From CAYFPX01 sp964501915 (GTDB taxonomy: Bacteria > Myxococcota_A > UBA796 > CAJQPC01), in the NCBI GenBank assembly GCA_964501915.1, contig CAZCVP010000118.1, forward strand, positions 1 through 25,107: a stretch of 25,107 nucleotides of DNA, in the 5' to 3' direction. Below, piece by piece: positions 1 through 9,726 of the stretch; the stretch's first letter is position 1, and each line of letters starts with the position of its first letter. Made by a program: the position numbers and the translations under genes. A model generated the notes under the pieces. That model saw nothing but the letters and a program-made list of their open reading frames with translations. It was not told the origin of the DNA and ran no database searches.

Positions 1-671
1 GGCGCCCCGAGGCCAGCGGCCACGGCCTGGAGGCCGACTTCAACCGCAAGGGCACCTCGATCTCCGCCGACCTGATGGACCAGCAGGTCGCGCCGGACTT
101 CGTCACCATCGTCGACAGCGGGCTCGAGCCCCACGAGCGAGGTGCCCTGGCCCTGGACGACGAGGGCACGCCCTGCCAGCGCACGGCGCTGGTGGAGAAC
201 GGTGTGTTGCGGACGTATCTGCACGACCGCATCAGCGCCCGGCACTACGGCGTCGAGGGCACCGGCTCGGGACGTCGCCAGTCCTTCCGGCACTCGCCGA
301 TGCCCCGCATGCGCTGCACCTTCATGGAGGACGGACCCCACAGCCGCGACGAGATCATCGCCTCGGTCGACAAGGGCATCATCGCTGAGACCTTCACCAA
401 CGGGCAGGTCCAGATCGGCGCCGGCGACTTCACCTTCTACATCAAGAACGGCTGGCTCATCGAGGGGGGCAGGGTCACGGCCCCGATCAAGGACGTCAAC
501 ATCATCGGCAACGGCCCCGAAGCCCTGCGCAAGGTGACGATGGCCGCCGGCGACGGCGCGCTGGACACCGGGGGGTGGACCTGTGGCAAGAACGGCCAGA
601 GCGTGCCCGTCTCCCAGGGGCTGCCCACCGTGCTGGTCTCCAGCCTGACCGTGGGAGGCGAGGATGCTTGA
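1..671 (+). CDS. tldD: TldD metalloprotease subunit, C-terminal part (5' truncated by window edge)
   Basis: The reading frame is open from base 3. The visible ~222 residues match the C-terminal half of TldD, the catalytic subunit of the TldD-TldE heterodimeric zinc protease that trims unfolded or modified peptides in the cytoplasm. Family landmarks seen are GHGLEADFNRKGTS, DDEGTP, PMPRM and the C-terminal CGKNGQS, whose Cys is a zinc ligand in E. coli TldD, ending in LTVGG. The family's HExxxH zinc motif should lie at the very start, but the frame reads RPEASGH, so the first His is Pro (codon CCC instead of CAC). That could be a real loss, a divergent copy or a sequence error at the edge. The stop overlaps the next gene's start by 8 bp, as is usual for tldD-tldE. 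The family assignment is firm; the motif loss needs checking. Confidence 0.93.
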   Translation, partial: RPEASGHGLEADFNRKGTSISADLMDQQVAPDFVTIVDSGLEPHERGALALDDEGTPCQRTALVENGVLRTYLHDRISARHYGVEGTGSGRRQSFRHSPMPRMRCTFMEDGPHSRDEIIASVDKGIIAETFTNGQVQIGAGDFTFYIKNGWLIEGGRVTAPIKDVNIIGNGPEALRKVTMAAGDGALDTGGWTCGKNGQSVPVSQGLPTVLVSSLTVGGEDA

Positions 672-1980
672 CGAGCTGCTCGTTCGGGCCCAGCAGGCCA
701 TCGAGAGCGCCCTGGCCGCTGGAGCCGACGAGGCCTTCGCCGGCGCCAGCCGCAAGCGCACCGTCGAGACCTCGGTGCGGGACGGCGAGCTGGAGCGTGT
801 CCAGGAGAACACCTCCCGGAAGCTCGGCCTCCAGGTCTACGCCGAGGGCCGCTACTCCACCCACTCCACCACCGACCTGCGGCCGGCCCAGCTCCAGGCC
901 TTCGTGGAGGACGCGGTTGCCCTGACCCGCGCCCTGGAGCCCGATCCACACCGGTCCCTGCCCGAGCCGGTGCTGTACGAGGGCCGGGCCGAGGTCGACC
1001 TGGAGCTGGTCGACCCGGAGCTCTCGGGCTTCGACCAGGAGCGACGGACCTCGTGGACCGTGGAGATGAACGAAGCCGTCGCCAGCCAGGACGAGGTCAT
1101 CTCGGCCACCTCCGGTGTCTACGACGATCACGTCTACCGGGCGGCCGCCTCCTCGAACGGTTTTGCGGGCACCCGGGAGGCGACCAGCATCTGGACCGGC
1201 ACCGAGGTCACCCTCCAGGGGGAGGGGGAGCGGCGCCCGGAGGACTGGATGTGGGTCGGCGGTCGCCACGCTGGCGGCCTGCCCTCGGCCGTGGACGTCA
1301 GCATCGAGGCCCTCGCACGGGCCCGCGCCCGGCTCGGCAGCACCAAGGGCCCGACCCGCAAGGCGACGATGATCGTCGAGCCCCGGGCCGCCGGGAGGCT
1401 GGTGCGCTCGCTGCTCGGTCCCGCCACGGCCAGGGGCATCCAGCAGAAGCGCTCCTTCTGGACGGACCGCATCGGCCAGTCGATCGCCTCGGACAAGCTC
1501 ACCGTCGTCGACGATCCGCTGGTGCCGAGGGGCCTCGCCTCGCGCACCTGGGACGGCGAAGGCCTCGCCACGCGCCGTCGCACGCTGATCGAAGCCGGCG
1601 TGGCCCGCGAGCTGTACGTCGACACCTACTACGGTCGCAAGGCCGAGCTGGCGCCCACCAGCGGGACCCGCACCAACCGGCTCGTGCTGCCGGGTGACAA
1701 GGACCTCGCCGGCTGGCTGGCCGAGGCCGGCGTGGCCGTGCTGGTGACCTCCTGGCTGGGCGGCAACAGCGACCGCTCCACCGGCGACTTCTCCTTCGGC
1801 ATGCGGGGCCACCTGGTGTCCGGCGGCGAAGTGGGAGCGCCTGTGGGCGAGATGAACGTCACCGGGAACCTGGTGGATCTCTTCGCTGCGCTCGTGGGCG
1901 TCGGCAGCGATCCCTGGCGCTACCGAGCTGTCCAGGTGCCGACTCTGGTGTTCGAAGGCGTACAATTCAGCGGCGCCTGA
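664..1980 (+). CDS. pmbA: TldE/PmbA, non-catalytic partner of TldD
   Basis: This 438-residue protein is close to the usual PmbA/TldE length. It has the family's N-terminal domain of mixed helices and strands (ETSVRDGELERVQENTSR resembles the substrate-binding segment) and the typical C-terminus NVTGNLVDLFAALVGVGSDP. No HExxxH is present, as expected, because TldE only completes the proteolytic cleft formed with TldD. The ATG at 664 lies inside the end of tldD, preceded by GGGAGGCGAGG as ribosome binding site, so the two are translationally coupled. In enterobacteria the pair matures microcin B17 and degrades CcdA. Here no precursor-peptide gene or RiPP enzyme is visible nearby, so a general peptide-clearing role is the default inference. 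Confidence 0.95.
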   Translation: MLDELLVRAQQAIESALAAGADEAFAGASRKRTVETSVRDGELERVQENTSRKLGLQVYAEGRYSTHSTTDLRPAQLQAFVEDAVALTRALEPDPHRSLPEPVLYEGRAEVDLELVDPELSGFDQERRTSWTVEMNEAVASQDEVISATSGVYDDHVYRAAASSNGFAGTREATSIWTGTEVTLQGEGERRPEDWMWVGGRHAGGLPSAVDVSIEALARARARLGSTKGPTRKATMIVEPRAAGRLVRSLLGPATARGIQQKRSFWTDRIGQSIASDKLTVVDDPLVPRGLASRTWDGEGLATRRRTLIEAGVARELYVDTYYGRKAELAPTSGTRTNRLVLPGDKDLAGWLAEAGVAVLVTSWLGGNSDRSTGDFSFGMRGHLVSGGEVGAPVGEMNVTGNLVDLFAALVGVGSDPWRYRAVQVPTLVFEGVQFSGA

Positions 1981-2108
1981 GTCTCCCGGCAGGCTCTCGG
2001 CCCCGACGTTCTCGCAGTTCGCTTGCACCGTTTGTGGGATTATGGTTATTTGGACCTCCGGGGTGGACGTCCTTCCTGCTGCTCCGAACGCCCACCTGGG
2101 AGACCTTC
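1981..2108 (+). promoter_or_regulatory. Leader region with an AT-richer stretch, possible promoter
   Basis: This 128-bp gap lies between pmbA and the next gene. Bases 2020-2052 are clearly richer in A/T than the surroundings (TTTGTGGGATTATGG, then TTATTTGG), a typical place for a promoter in a high-GC genome. No convincing pair of sigma-70 boxes could be drawn. The sequence CGAAGGCGTACAAT at the end of pmbA (1953-1966) also occurs just before the GTG start at 14641. Confidence 0.25.
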
Positions 2109-2549
2109 ATGGAGTGGTTCCACTGGCGTGGACTGCGGGCCCCTGCGAGCGCTCCGAGGGGCGTGCAGGAGCGCGATGACCCGCTCCTGCACCGAGGACG
2201 TGGCCTGCTGCTGCGGCACGAGGTCGCGCTGGCCCTGCCGGTGCTGGAGCAGGCCCTCGCCCACCAGCCCACGTCGGGCTTCCACCACGCCTGGTACGGC
2301 TGGGCCCTCTTCCTGACCGCGGAGACCGGCGGGCGGGCCCGGATCGAGCAGGCCCTGGTGCACCTGGAGACCGCGGAGCTGTGCCCGCGGCGGCCGGCCG
2401 AGCTGCCGGAGCTGCTGGACCACGTGCGGGCCGCCCTCGACGGATCGCCGTCCGCGGCCATCTGGCGAACCGCGGAGCTGGACGTCAACGACGAGATCAC
2501 CCTCGACGTGCTCGACGAGGACACGGTCATCCCCCTCGGCGGAGACTGA
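2109..2549 (+). CDS. Small helical-repeat (TPR-like) hypothetical protein
   Basis: This predicted cytoplasmic protein has 146 residues, no signal peptide and no membrane segment. The middle (HEVALALPVLEQALAHQP, then FHHAWYGWALFLTAETGG, then ARIEQALVHLETAELCPRRP) reads as paired amphipathic helices of the TPR/SEL1 kind, with roughly two repeats. The C-terminal tail is acidic (LDVNDEITLDVLDEDTVIP). The ATG at 2109 was chosen because TGGGAGA lies just upstream; an in-frame start at 2034 would add 25 residues with little support. A GC-rich hairpin follows the gene. The next gene encodes a SPFH protein on the same strand, so a shared role as adaptor is possible but not shown. The exact family was not recognised. 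Confidence 0.7.
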   Translation: MEWFHWRGLRAPASAPRGVQERDDPLLHRGRGLLLRHEVALALPVLEQALAHQPTSGFHHAWYGWALFLTAETGGRARIEQALVHLETAELCPRRPAELPELLDHVRAALDGSPSAAIWRTAELDVNDEITLDVLDEDTVIPLGGD

Positions 2550-2567
2550 TCGATCTTCGAACAGGTG

Positions 2568-2586
2568 GCGCGCCGGTCTGGCGCGC
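2568..2586 (+). terminator. GC-rich hairpin after the TPR-like gene
   Basis: GCGCGCC (2568-2574) and GGCGCGC (2580-2586) form a perfect 7-bp stem with loop GGTCT, starting 18 bases after the stop codon. There is no U-tract, so termination is inferred from position and stem strength only. Confidence 0.45.
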
Positions 2587-2663
2587 TCGGCGACGCAGAC
2601 GCTGGACGTCACCTGGCGAGGTCCTTGCAACACGGGCTGGTGAACCCCTCGCAGGAGGTCGCC

Positions 2664-3782
2664 ATGTCGTCCATTCCGCGCATGGGCTGGGTGTCGGCCC
2701 AGCCCCACGAACACCTGCTCCTGATCCGCCGTGGCGAGGTCGTGCACCGCCAGCAGGGGGGCTCCTGCTGGCGCTGGCCCCGGGACACGGTGGCGCGGGT
2801 CGACACGAGCATCCGCCGCCTCCAGTTCACCGCCGACCAGGTCACCCGGGAGAAGGTCGGCGTGCAGGTCACGGGGCTGGCGGTGTTCCGCGTCGTGGCG
2901 CCGATGATCGCCTACCGCATGCTCAACCTGGAGCAGCCTGACGCGGTCCGCACGCTGCTCCAGGAGATGTTCACCGGCGCCACGCGGAGGCTGGTGGCCA
3001 ACCTCTCCCTGGAGGACTGCCTCACCCGCCGCAAGGACGCCCTGGCCGCGGAGCTGATGGCGGAGATCGCCCCCGTCGTCAGCGGGCGGGGCCAGGTCGG
3101 GGACCGCACGGACCGCGGCTGGGGCATCGCCCTGGACACCATCGAGGTCCAGGACGTGCGGGTGCTCTCCGAGGACGTCTTCGACAGCCTCCAGGCGCCC
3201 TACCGGGAGGAGGTAGCGCTCGGTGCCTTGCGGGCGAAGTCCCAGGTCGAGCGGGAGCGGGCGCTCCTGGTCGCCCAGTCCGAGCGTGCCCAGGAGGACC
3301 GGCGCCGAGAGCTGATGTCGCTGGAGGAGGAGCGGCTGGCGGCCGAGCGGGTCCGGGAGCGCCGGGCGGCCGAGCACACGGCGGCCCTGGAGCGCCTGGA
3401 GCACGAAGCCGACCAGGCCCTGACGGCCCTGCGCTGCGAGCAGGCGCGGGCCGAGGACCAGGCCCGCGCGGAGCTGAAGGTGGAGATCTCCCGCCTCGAG
3501 GCGGAGGCGGAGCGGGTGATGGGGGAGACCCGCGCCGCCCTGACCCGGGAGCAGCGGGCCGCCCACGACGCGATCAGCGAGGTGCGTCTGCAGGAGCTGA
3601 TGCTCACCGAGACGCTGCCCCAGGTGGCGCGGGCCTTCCGGGACTCCTACGACCAGGTCACCGTGACCGGTGGCGGCCTGGAGTTCCTCGGTGCTGGCCT
3701 GGCCCAGGTCCTCGCCACCGCGCGGGCCTTCGGTCTCCCCCTGCCGGGTCCCGCCCCGGATCGGGACCAGCGCGGAGGCTGA
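2664..3782 (+). CDS. SPFH/band-7 domain protein with long coiled coil (flotillin-like)
   Basis: This is a 372-residue protein. Residues ~5-190 read as a SPFH/band-7 domain: an N-terminal strand HEHLLLIRRGEVV, a middle containing VQVTGLAVFRVVAP, and IALDTIEVQDVRVLSEDVF at the end of the domain. Residues ~195-325 are a highly charged Arg/Glu/Ala coiled coil, as in flotillins and prohibitins. The C-terminus is glycine-rich and mildly hydrophobic. No transmembrane or hairpin segment is visible at the N-terminus, unlike classical flotillins, so it may assemble in the cytoplasm or bind membranes peripherally. The ATG at 2664 has AGGAGG five bases upstream; an in-frame start at 2565 would add 33 unlikely residues. 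SPFH proteins scaffold membrane microdomains or large rings, but the specific partner here is unknown. Confidence 0.8.
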   Translation: MSSIPRMGWVSAQPHEHLLLIRRGEVVHRQQGGSCWRWPRDTVARVDTSIRRLQFTADQVTREKVGVQVTGLAVFRVVAPMIAYRMLNLEQPDAVRTLLQEMFTGATRRLVANLSLEDCLTRRKDALAAELMAEIAPVVSGRGQVGDRTDRGWGIALDTIEVQDVRVLSEDVFDSLQAPYREEVALGALRAKSQVERERALLVAQSERAQEDRRRELMSLEEERLAAERVRERRAAEHTAALERLEHEADQALTALRCEQARAEDQARAELKVEISRLEAEAERVMGETRAALTREQRAAHDAISEVRLQELMLTETLPQVARAFRDSYDQVTVTGGGLEFLGAGLAQVLATARAFGLPLPGPAPDRDQRGG

Positions 3783-3794
3783 GCGACCACACCC

Positions 3795-3800
<6 letters not shown>
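3777..3800. terminator. Bidirectional hairpin between convergent genes
   Basis: GGCTGAG (3777-3783) and CTCAGCC (3794-3800) form a perfect 7-bp stem. The stop codons of the SPFH gene (TGA 3780-3782) and of the converging ABC gene (read from 3797 to 3795) lie inside the stem arms. No U-tract is present on either strand. It probably serves as a shared terminator for both directions. Confidence 0.45.
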
Positions 3801-5561
<1,761 letters not shown>

Positions 5562-5567
5562 GCCCGA

Positions 5568-6845
5568 CTACTCCACCCGCTCGAGCACGGCCGCGGCGCC
5601 CAGGCCACCGGCAGCACAGAGGCCGAGCAGGGCGTGGCGGGCGCCGGAGCGGTGGAGCTCGTTGGCCATGGTGGTGACCATGCGGGCGCCCGTGGCGCCA
5701 AAGGGATGGCCCAGGGCGACCGAGCCGCCGTAGACGTTGAGCCTCGCCGGGTCCACCTGACCCACGGCCTCGTCCCGCCCCAGGCGCTCGGCGGCCCACT
5801 CATCCGAGGCCAGGGCCCTGAGCACGCAGAGCACCTGGCCGGCGAAGGCCTCGTGCAGGTCCACGAGCTCCACGTCCGCCAGGGCGAGGCCGGCCCGCTC
5901 CAGGGCCCGCGGCATGGCGATGGCCGGCCCGATGAGGAGCTGATCACCGGGGTCGACGCCCACGTAGGACCAGCTCTTCAACGCCGCCTTGGGCGTGAAG
6001 CCGAGGGCCCGGGCGCGCGCCTCCTCCATGAGCAGCACCGCGGCCGCGCCGTCGGTGAGGGTCGAGGAGTTGCCGGCGGTCAGGGAGCCGTCGGCGGCGA
6101 AGACGGGGCGCAGGCGGGCGAGCTTCTCCGCGCTGGTGTCGGGCCGGACGATGGTGTCGCGCTCGACACCGGCGAGGGCGACGACCTCCTCCTCGAAGTA
6201 CCCCGCCTCCCAGGCCTTGGCGGCCCGGTGGTGCGAGGCCACGGCGAAGGCGTCCTGGGCCTCGCGGGAGACCCCCCAGTGGCGGACCATGCGCTCGCAG
6301 GCCTCGCCCATCACCTCGCCGGTCGTGCGCTCGGCGATCTTCGGCATCTTGGGCAGCACCGACCAGGGAGGCATCAGGTCGGCCAGCATCTTGAAGTAGG
6401 CCCCGACGCCGCCCTTGCCGCCGAGCATCACCGGCGCCGCGGCGTGCACCACCTTCTGCGGCAGCTTGACCTCGGCGTTGCTCGTGGAGTCGGAGCCACC
6501 GGCGATCACCACGTCGGCGTCACCGCGCTCGATGGCGGCGGCGGCCAGGGTGACGGCCTGGAGCCCGGAGGCACAGGCCCGGGTCACCGTCATCGCCTCC
6601 ACGCTGTGGGGCAGCCCCACGTCGAGCACGATCTCGCGGCCGACGTTCGGGGAGGCACCCGGCAGCACCACGCCGCCCCAGACCAGGGCGTCGACCTGTT
6701 CGCCGGGGACCCGGCTACGGTCCAGCAGGCCCGCCACCGCGGCGGTGCCCAGGGCGATGGCGTCGAGGCTGAGGTGTTCGCGGAAGGCCCTCACGAAGGG
6801 GGTGCGGACCCCCGTGACGACCACGGCACGCCGGCGGTTGGCCAT
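5568..6845 (-). CDS. Thiolase (acetyl-CoA acyltransferase, FadI/FadA2-like)
   Basis: This 425-residue thiolase-superfamily enzyme would catalyse thiolytic cleavage of 3-ketoacyl-CoA, or the reverse condensation. The catalytic residues are visible: nucleophile Cys91 in RACASG, His331 in HEAFAGQ, His380 in GGSVALGHPFGATG and Cys410 in GLCAAGG. The insertion GGKGGVGAYFKMLADLMPP is the extended loop found in FadI-like and FadA2-like enzymes. The start ATG at 6845 shares one base with the stop of the upstream reductase gene (TGATG), indicating coupling. The reductase-thiolase pair resembles the FabG4-FadA2 neighbourhood in mycobacteria, suggesting a role in fatty-acid degradation or CoA-linked chain modification. 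Degradative and biosynthetic direction cannot be told apart here. Confidence 0.93.
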   Translation of the reverse strand: MANRRRAVVVTGVRTPFVRAFREHLSLDAIALGTAAVAGLLDRSRVPGEQVDALVWGGVVLPGASPNVGREIVLDVGLPHSVEAMTVTRACASGLQAVTLAAAAIERGDADVVIAGGSDSTSNAEVKLPQKVVHAAAPVMLGGKGGVGAYFKMLADLMPPWSVLPKMPKIAERTTGEVMGEACERMVRHWGVSREAQDAFAVASHHRAAKAWEAGYFEEEVVALAGVERDTIVRPDTSAEKLARLRPVFAADGSLTAGNSSTLTDGAAAVLLMEEARARALGFTPKAALKSWSYVGVDPGDQLLIGPAIAMPRALERAGLALADVELVDLHEAFAGQVLCVLRALASDEWAAERLGRDEAVGQVDPARLNVYGGSVALGHPFGATGARMVTTMANELHRSGARHALLGLCAAGGLGAAAVLERVE

Positions 6846-8179
6846 CAGGCCCCCATGAAGCTGCCGCCACAGACGCGGAGCACCTGGCCGGAGAGGCCGT
6901 CGGCGCCGGGGCTGGCGAGGAAGGTGATGGCCTCGGCCACGTCCTGTGGCAGGCCACCCTGGAAGAGGGCCGAGAGCCGGCGAGCCCCTTCACGGGTGAA
7001 GAAGGGGATCGCCGCAGTCATGCGGGTCTCGATGAAGCCGGGCGCGATCGCGTTGACCGTGATGCCGCGCTCGGCCAGCGGTCCAGACCGGGCCCGCACC
7101 CAGCCGATGAGGCCGGCCTTGGACGCGGCGTAGTTGGTCTGTCCGAAGTTGCCGCAGATACCGACCGTCGACGACAGGGCGACCAGGCGCCCGCCGTCCT
7201 GCAGCGGGCCCTGGAGCAGGCGCTCCGTGATGCGGTCGACGGCCGCGAGGTTCACGTCCAGGGTGAGCTTCCAGCGCTCGGGGTCCATCTTGCCCAGGGT
7301 GCGATCCCGGGTGATGCCGGCGTTGTGCACGACCACGTGGACGCCGTCGGCGAGGTGCTCCGCGAGGCGCTCGGGCGTGTTGGAGTCCGTCACGTCACAG
7401 GCCAGCGCCGATCCACCGATGGCCCGCGACACCTCGTCGAGCAGGTCGTCCTCACCGGGGCGGTCGACACAGAGCACCTGGGCCCCCTCCTCTCCGAGCC
7501 GAAGGGCCGTGGCGGCGCCGATGCCGCGGGCGGCGCCGGTCACCAGGGCGGTGCGGCCCTCCAGCGGTCGCTCCCAGCTCGGGGGCCCGGAGCGGTCCAG
7601 GAGCGCGGACAGCGCCAGGGTCTGGCCGGAGACGTAGGCCGAGCGGGGGGAGAGCAGCCAGCGCAGTGGGCCGTCGAGGCGGTCCTCGGCCCCCGGCACC
7701 ACCGTGATGCGGTTGGCCGTGGTGCCCTTGCGCCCGACCTCCTTGGCTACGCTGCGCACGAAGCCGTCCAGGGCCTGGGCACAGGCCGCGGCCTCGGGGG
7801 TGTCGGCGCGCGATCGTCCGACCACGACGATCCGACCACTCCGCTGGATCTGGCGGATCCAGTGGTGGAAGAAGGTGTGGAGACCCTCGAGCTCCGCCAC
7901 CTGCTCCAGCTCCGTGCCGACGAAGACCAGGGCCTTGGGCCAGGTCTCCAGCGCGGCGCGGTCCGGATCCAGCACCGTGCCGCCCGCCTCTTCGATGACG
8001 GACCGGATCGGTGCCCAGAGGGGCCCCGCGCCGGCCAGCACGACGGTGCAGCCCTCCAGCGGGTGGGCCAGCCAGGGGCCCTCCCGCCGCTCCAGGTGCT
8101 GGGGGGTCTGGATGCCCAGGCTCTTCAGGAGGCGCCGGGAGAGCGGGCGCCCTCCGGCTCGGACCAGGTAGTCGCCCAT
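6845..8179 (-). CDS. High-molecular-weight FabG-like 3-oxoacyl reductase (FabG4 type)
   Basis: This protein has 444 residues, about twice a normal short-chain reductase. Residues 1-205 are a degenerate flavodoxin-like/Rossmann domain (WLAHPLEGCTVVLAGAG, IVVVGRSRADTPEAAACAQ). Residues ~210-444 are a full short-chain dehydrogenase: cofactor motif GAARGIG, NAGITRD, active-site Ser337, Tyr350 and Lys354 in SST...NYAASKAG, then APGFIETRMTA. This two-domain layout is that of mycobacterial FabG4 (Rv0242c), which reduces 3-oxoacyl-CoA using NADH and is encoded beside a thiolase, as here. The ATG at 8179 has AAGGAG upstream. It lies 29 bp after the stop of a membrane-protein gene and is coupled to the thiolase gene downstream. 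The cofactor preference is inferred from the family. Confidence 0.92.
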   Translation of the reverse strand: MGDYLVRAGGRPLSRRLLKSLGIQTPQHLERREGPWLAHPLEGCTVVLAGAGPLWAPIRSVIEEAGGTVLDPDRAALETWPKALVFVGTELEQVAELEGLHTFFHHWIRQIQRSGRIVVVGRSRADTPEAAACAQALDGFVRSVAKEVGRKGTTANRITVVPGAEDRLDGPLRWLLSPRSAYVSGQTLALSALLDRSGPPSWERPLEGRTALVTGAARGIGAATALRLGEEGAQVLCVDRPGEDDLLDEVSRAIGGSALACDVTDSNTPERLAEHLADGVHVVVHNAGITRDRTLGKMDPERWKLTLDVNLAAVDRITERLLQGPLQDGGRLVALSSTVGICGNFGQTNYAASKAGLIGWVRARSGPLAERGITVNAIAPGFIETRMTAAIPFFTREGARRLSALFQGGLPQDVAEAITFLASPGADGLSGQVLRVCGGSFMGA

Positions 8180-8208
8180 CGTCCTGCTCCTTGGGGAAGG
8201 GGAGCCTA

Positions 8209-9726
8209 TCACCGCTCCTGGAGCACGGACTCCAGCTCGTCGCGCCAGGGGTCGGGGTCGGCCGGTGGCGACTCCGCTCCGGCCGCCACCCGGCCCCGGG
8301 CGACCTGGAGGCGCCAGGCGACCTGGGGGAGGGCCTCGTGGACCGTGAGCGCCCAGGGGCTGGCCGGGTCCCGGTCGAGGTGCCCCTGGAGGCGCCTCCC
8401 CAGCTCCGTCAGGTGGTCGAGTCGGCAGACCGGCAGGGGATCCGCGTGACGCGACAGCCAGTCCAGGGCCGCCGCGAGGTCCTGGGGACGTGTGCGCCCG
8501 CCCGCGTGGCGCACGGGCGGTTGCCCGACCGCCACGGTGGGATCGGGCAGGCTGGTGGGCACATACGCCGGCGCCCTGGCGGCCTCCAGGTCCGGCGACC
8601 AGGCCAGGACCCGGCCCAGCAGCCCCGTGGCGACGAGGGCGACGAGGACGATCCGGGCGGCCCGCCAGCGCAGCGCAGCGCCGGCGACGAGCAGCCCGAC
8701 CAGGGGCACCAGCGGGGCCCGGTAGCGGAGCAGGAAGGGGCTGTAGCGATCGGGGGCGTAGGTGTCGTGCCAGAGGTCGTGGCGGAGCGCGTAGGCCGCG
8801 ACCAGGGCCAGCGGCGCGGCGACAAGCCAGGCGCGGGCCGGGCTGCGCTCTCGCAGGGCGAGGACGACGCCGAGGGCGGCCAGCCCCAGCGTGAGCCCCC
8901 ACCAGGGCCAGGTCACCGCACCCAGCGCACCCTGCCAGAGGCCGCTGGCGGCGAAGTCCGGGCCGAGCCAGCGCCACAGCTCGCCGGGACCGGCCCAGCT
9001 CACCTCGGACCACAGGTCGCGGGCCAGGGGCGCGGCCGCGGGGTCGGCCTGCCAGGTCGCGGCCATCGGCAGCAGGCCGGCCGGCAGGCCGAGCAGGACC
9101 AGAGGACCGCCACGGCGCCAGGCCAGCGCGGCGACGAGCGCCAGCGCTGCGAGTCCGTAGGCGCTGGACCAGGTGAACCACACGCCGAGTCCGGTCACGG
9201 CGCCCGCCGCCACCAGCAGGGGGACCCGGAGCTGCCAGCGACGGTCGAGGGCGGCCAGGGCCAGCACGACACCGGCGAGCACCCAGGCGGTGCCCTCGGT
9301 GTGGTTGCCGTAGCCGGTCAGCGCCAGCTCCCGGTAGAAGGCGGGGGCGCCGATCATCCAGGCCAGCCAGGCCGAGGCAGCCCAGGTCCCCCAGGCTCGG
9401 GCGGCCAGCAGCGCCCCGAGGGAGACCGTCGCCAGGTGGAAGCCCGCCGGCACCAGCTTCCAGGTCCACAGCGCGTCGCCGAGAGCCGAGAAGAGCGGCG
9501 CGGCGAGGGCCGCCTCTGCGGTGCAGCCGCCACAGAAGGAGCGGTACTGAAGGGCCCAGAGGTCCTCCCAGTGGCCGCAGGCGAGCTGCAGGCCGGCCCG
9601 GGCGTTGCGCGCCTCCTCCGGTGCGATGGCCGTGCCCGGGCCGGCGACGAGGTCGACCGCCACCAGCAGCACCTCCAGGAGCAGCAGCCCCAGGGCGGCC
9701 CGGGCCGGGGTCAGGGGCGGTCGCAT
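8209..9726 (-). CDS. Polytopic membrane protein A with Cys-rich signature (GT-C-like), paralogue of the gene at 14641
   Basis: This 505-residue protein has about 9-11 predicted hydrophobic helices between residues ~8 and ~385 and a soluble C-terminal tail of roughly 110 residues. The first extracytoplasmic loop contains CGHWEDLW followed by LQYRSFCGGCTAEA. Together with TGYGNHTE, YALRHDLW and LRYRAPLVP, these segments recur almost unchanged in the protein encoded at 14641-16365, so the two are paralogues. The architecture (acidic first loop NARAG, many helices, C-terminal soluble part) recalls GT-C membrane glycosyltransferases that use polyprenyl-phosphate sugars, but no family could be assigned. 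The ATG at 9726 follows GGCGGAG and overlaps the preceding gene's end by 16 bp. It is probably co-transcribed with the genes on either side. Confidence 0.78.
   Translation of the reverse strand: MRPPLTPARAALGLLLLEVLLVAVDLVAGPGTAIAPEEARNARAGLQLACGHWEDLWALQYRSFCGGCTAEAALAAPLFSALGDALWTWKLVPAGFHLATVSLGALLAARAWGTWAASAWLAWMIGAPAFYRELALTGYGNHTEGTAWVLAGVVLALAALDRRWQLRVPLLVAAGAVTGLGVWFTWSSAYGLAALALVAALAWRRGGPLVLLGLPAGLLPMAATWQADPAAAPLARDLWSEVSWAGPGELWRWLGPDFAASGLWQGALGAVTWPWWGLTLGLAALGVVLALRERSPARAWLVAAPLALVAAYALRHDLWHDTYAPDRYSPFLLRYRAPLVPLVGLLVAGAALRWRAARIVLVALVATGLLGRVLAWSPDLEAARAPAYVPTSLPDPTVAVGQPPVRHAGGRTRPQDLAAALDWLSRHADPLPVCRLDHLTELGRRLQGHLDRDPASPWALTVHEALPQVAWRLQVARGRVAAGAESPPADPDPWRDELESVLQER

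Noticed and set aside
1953..1966. TACAAT box at the end of pmbA as a promoter for the gene at 2109
   Set aside because: It lies inside coding sequence 143 bases before the start with no -35 box; kept only as a motif match.
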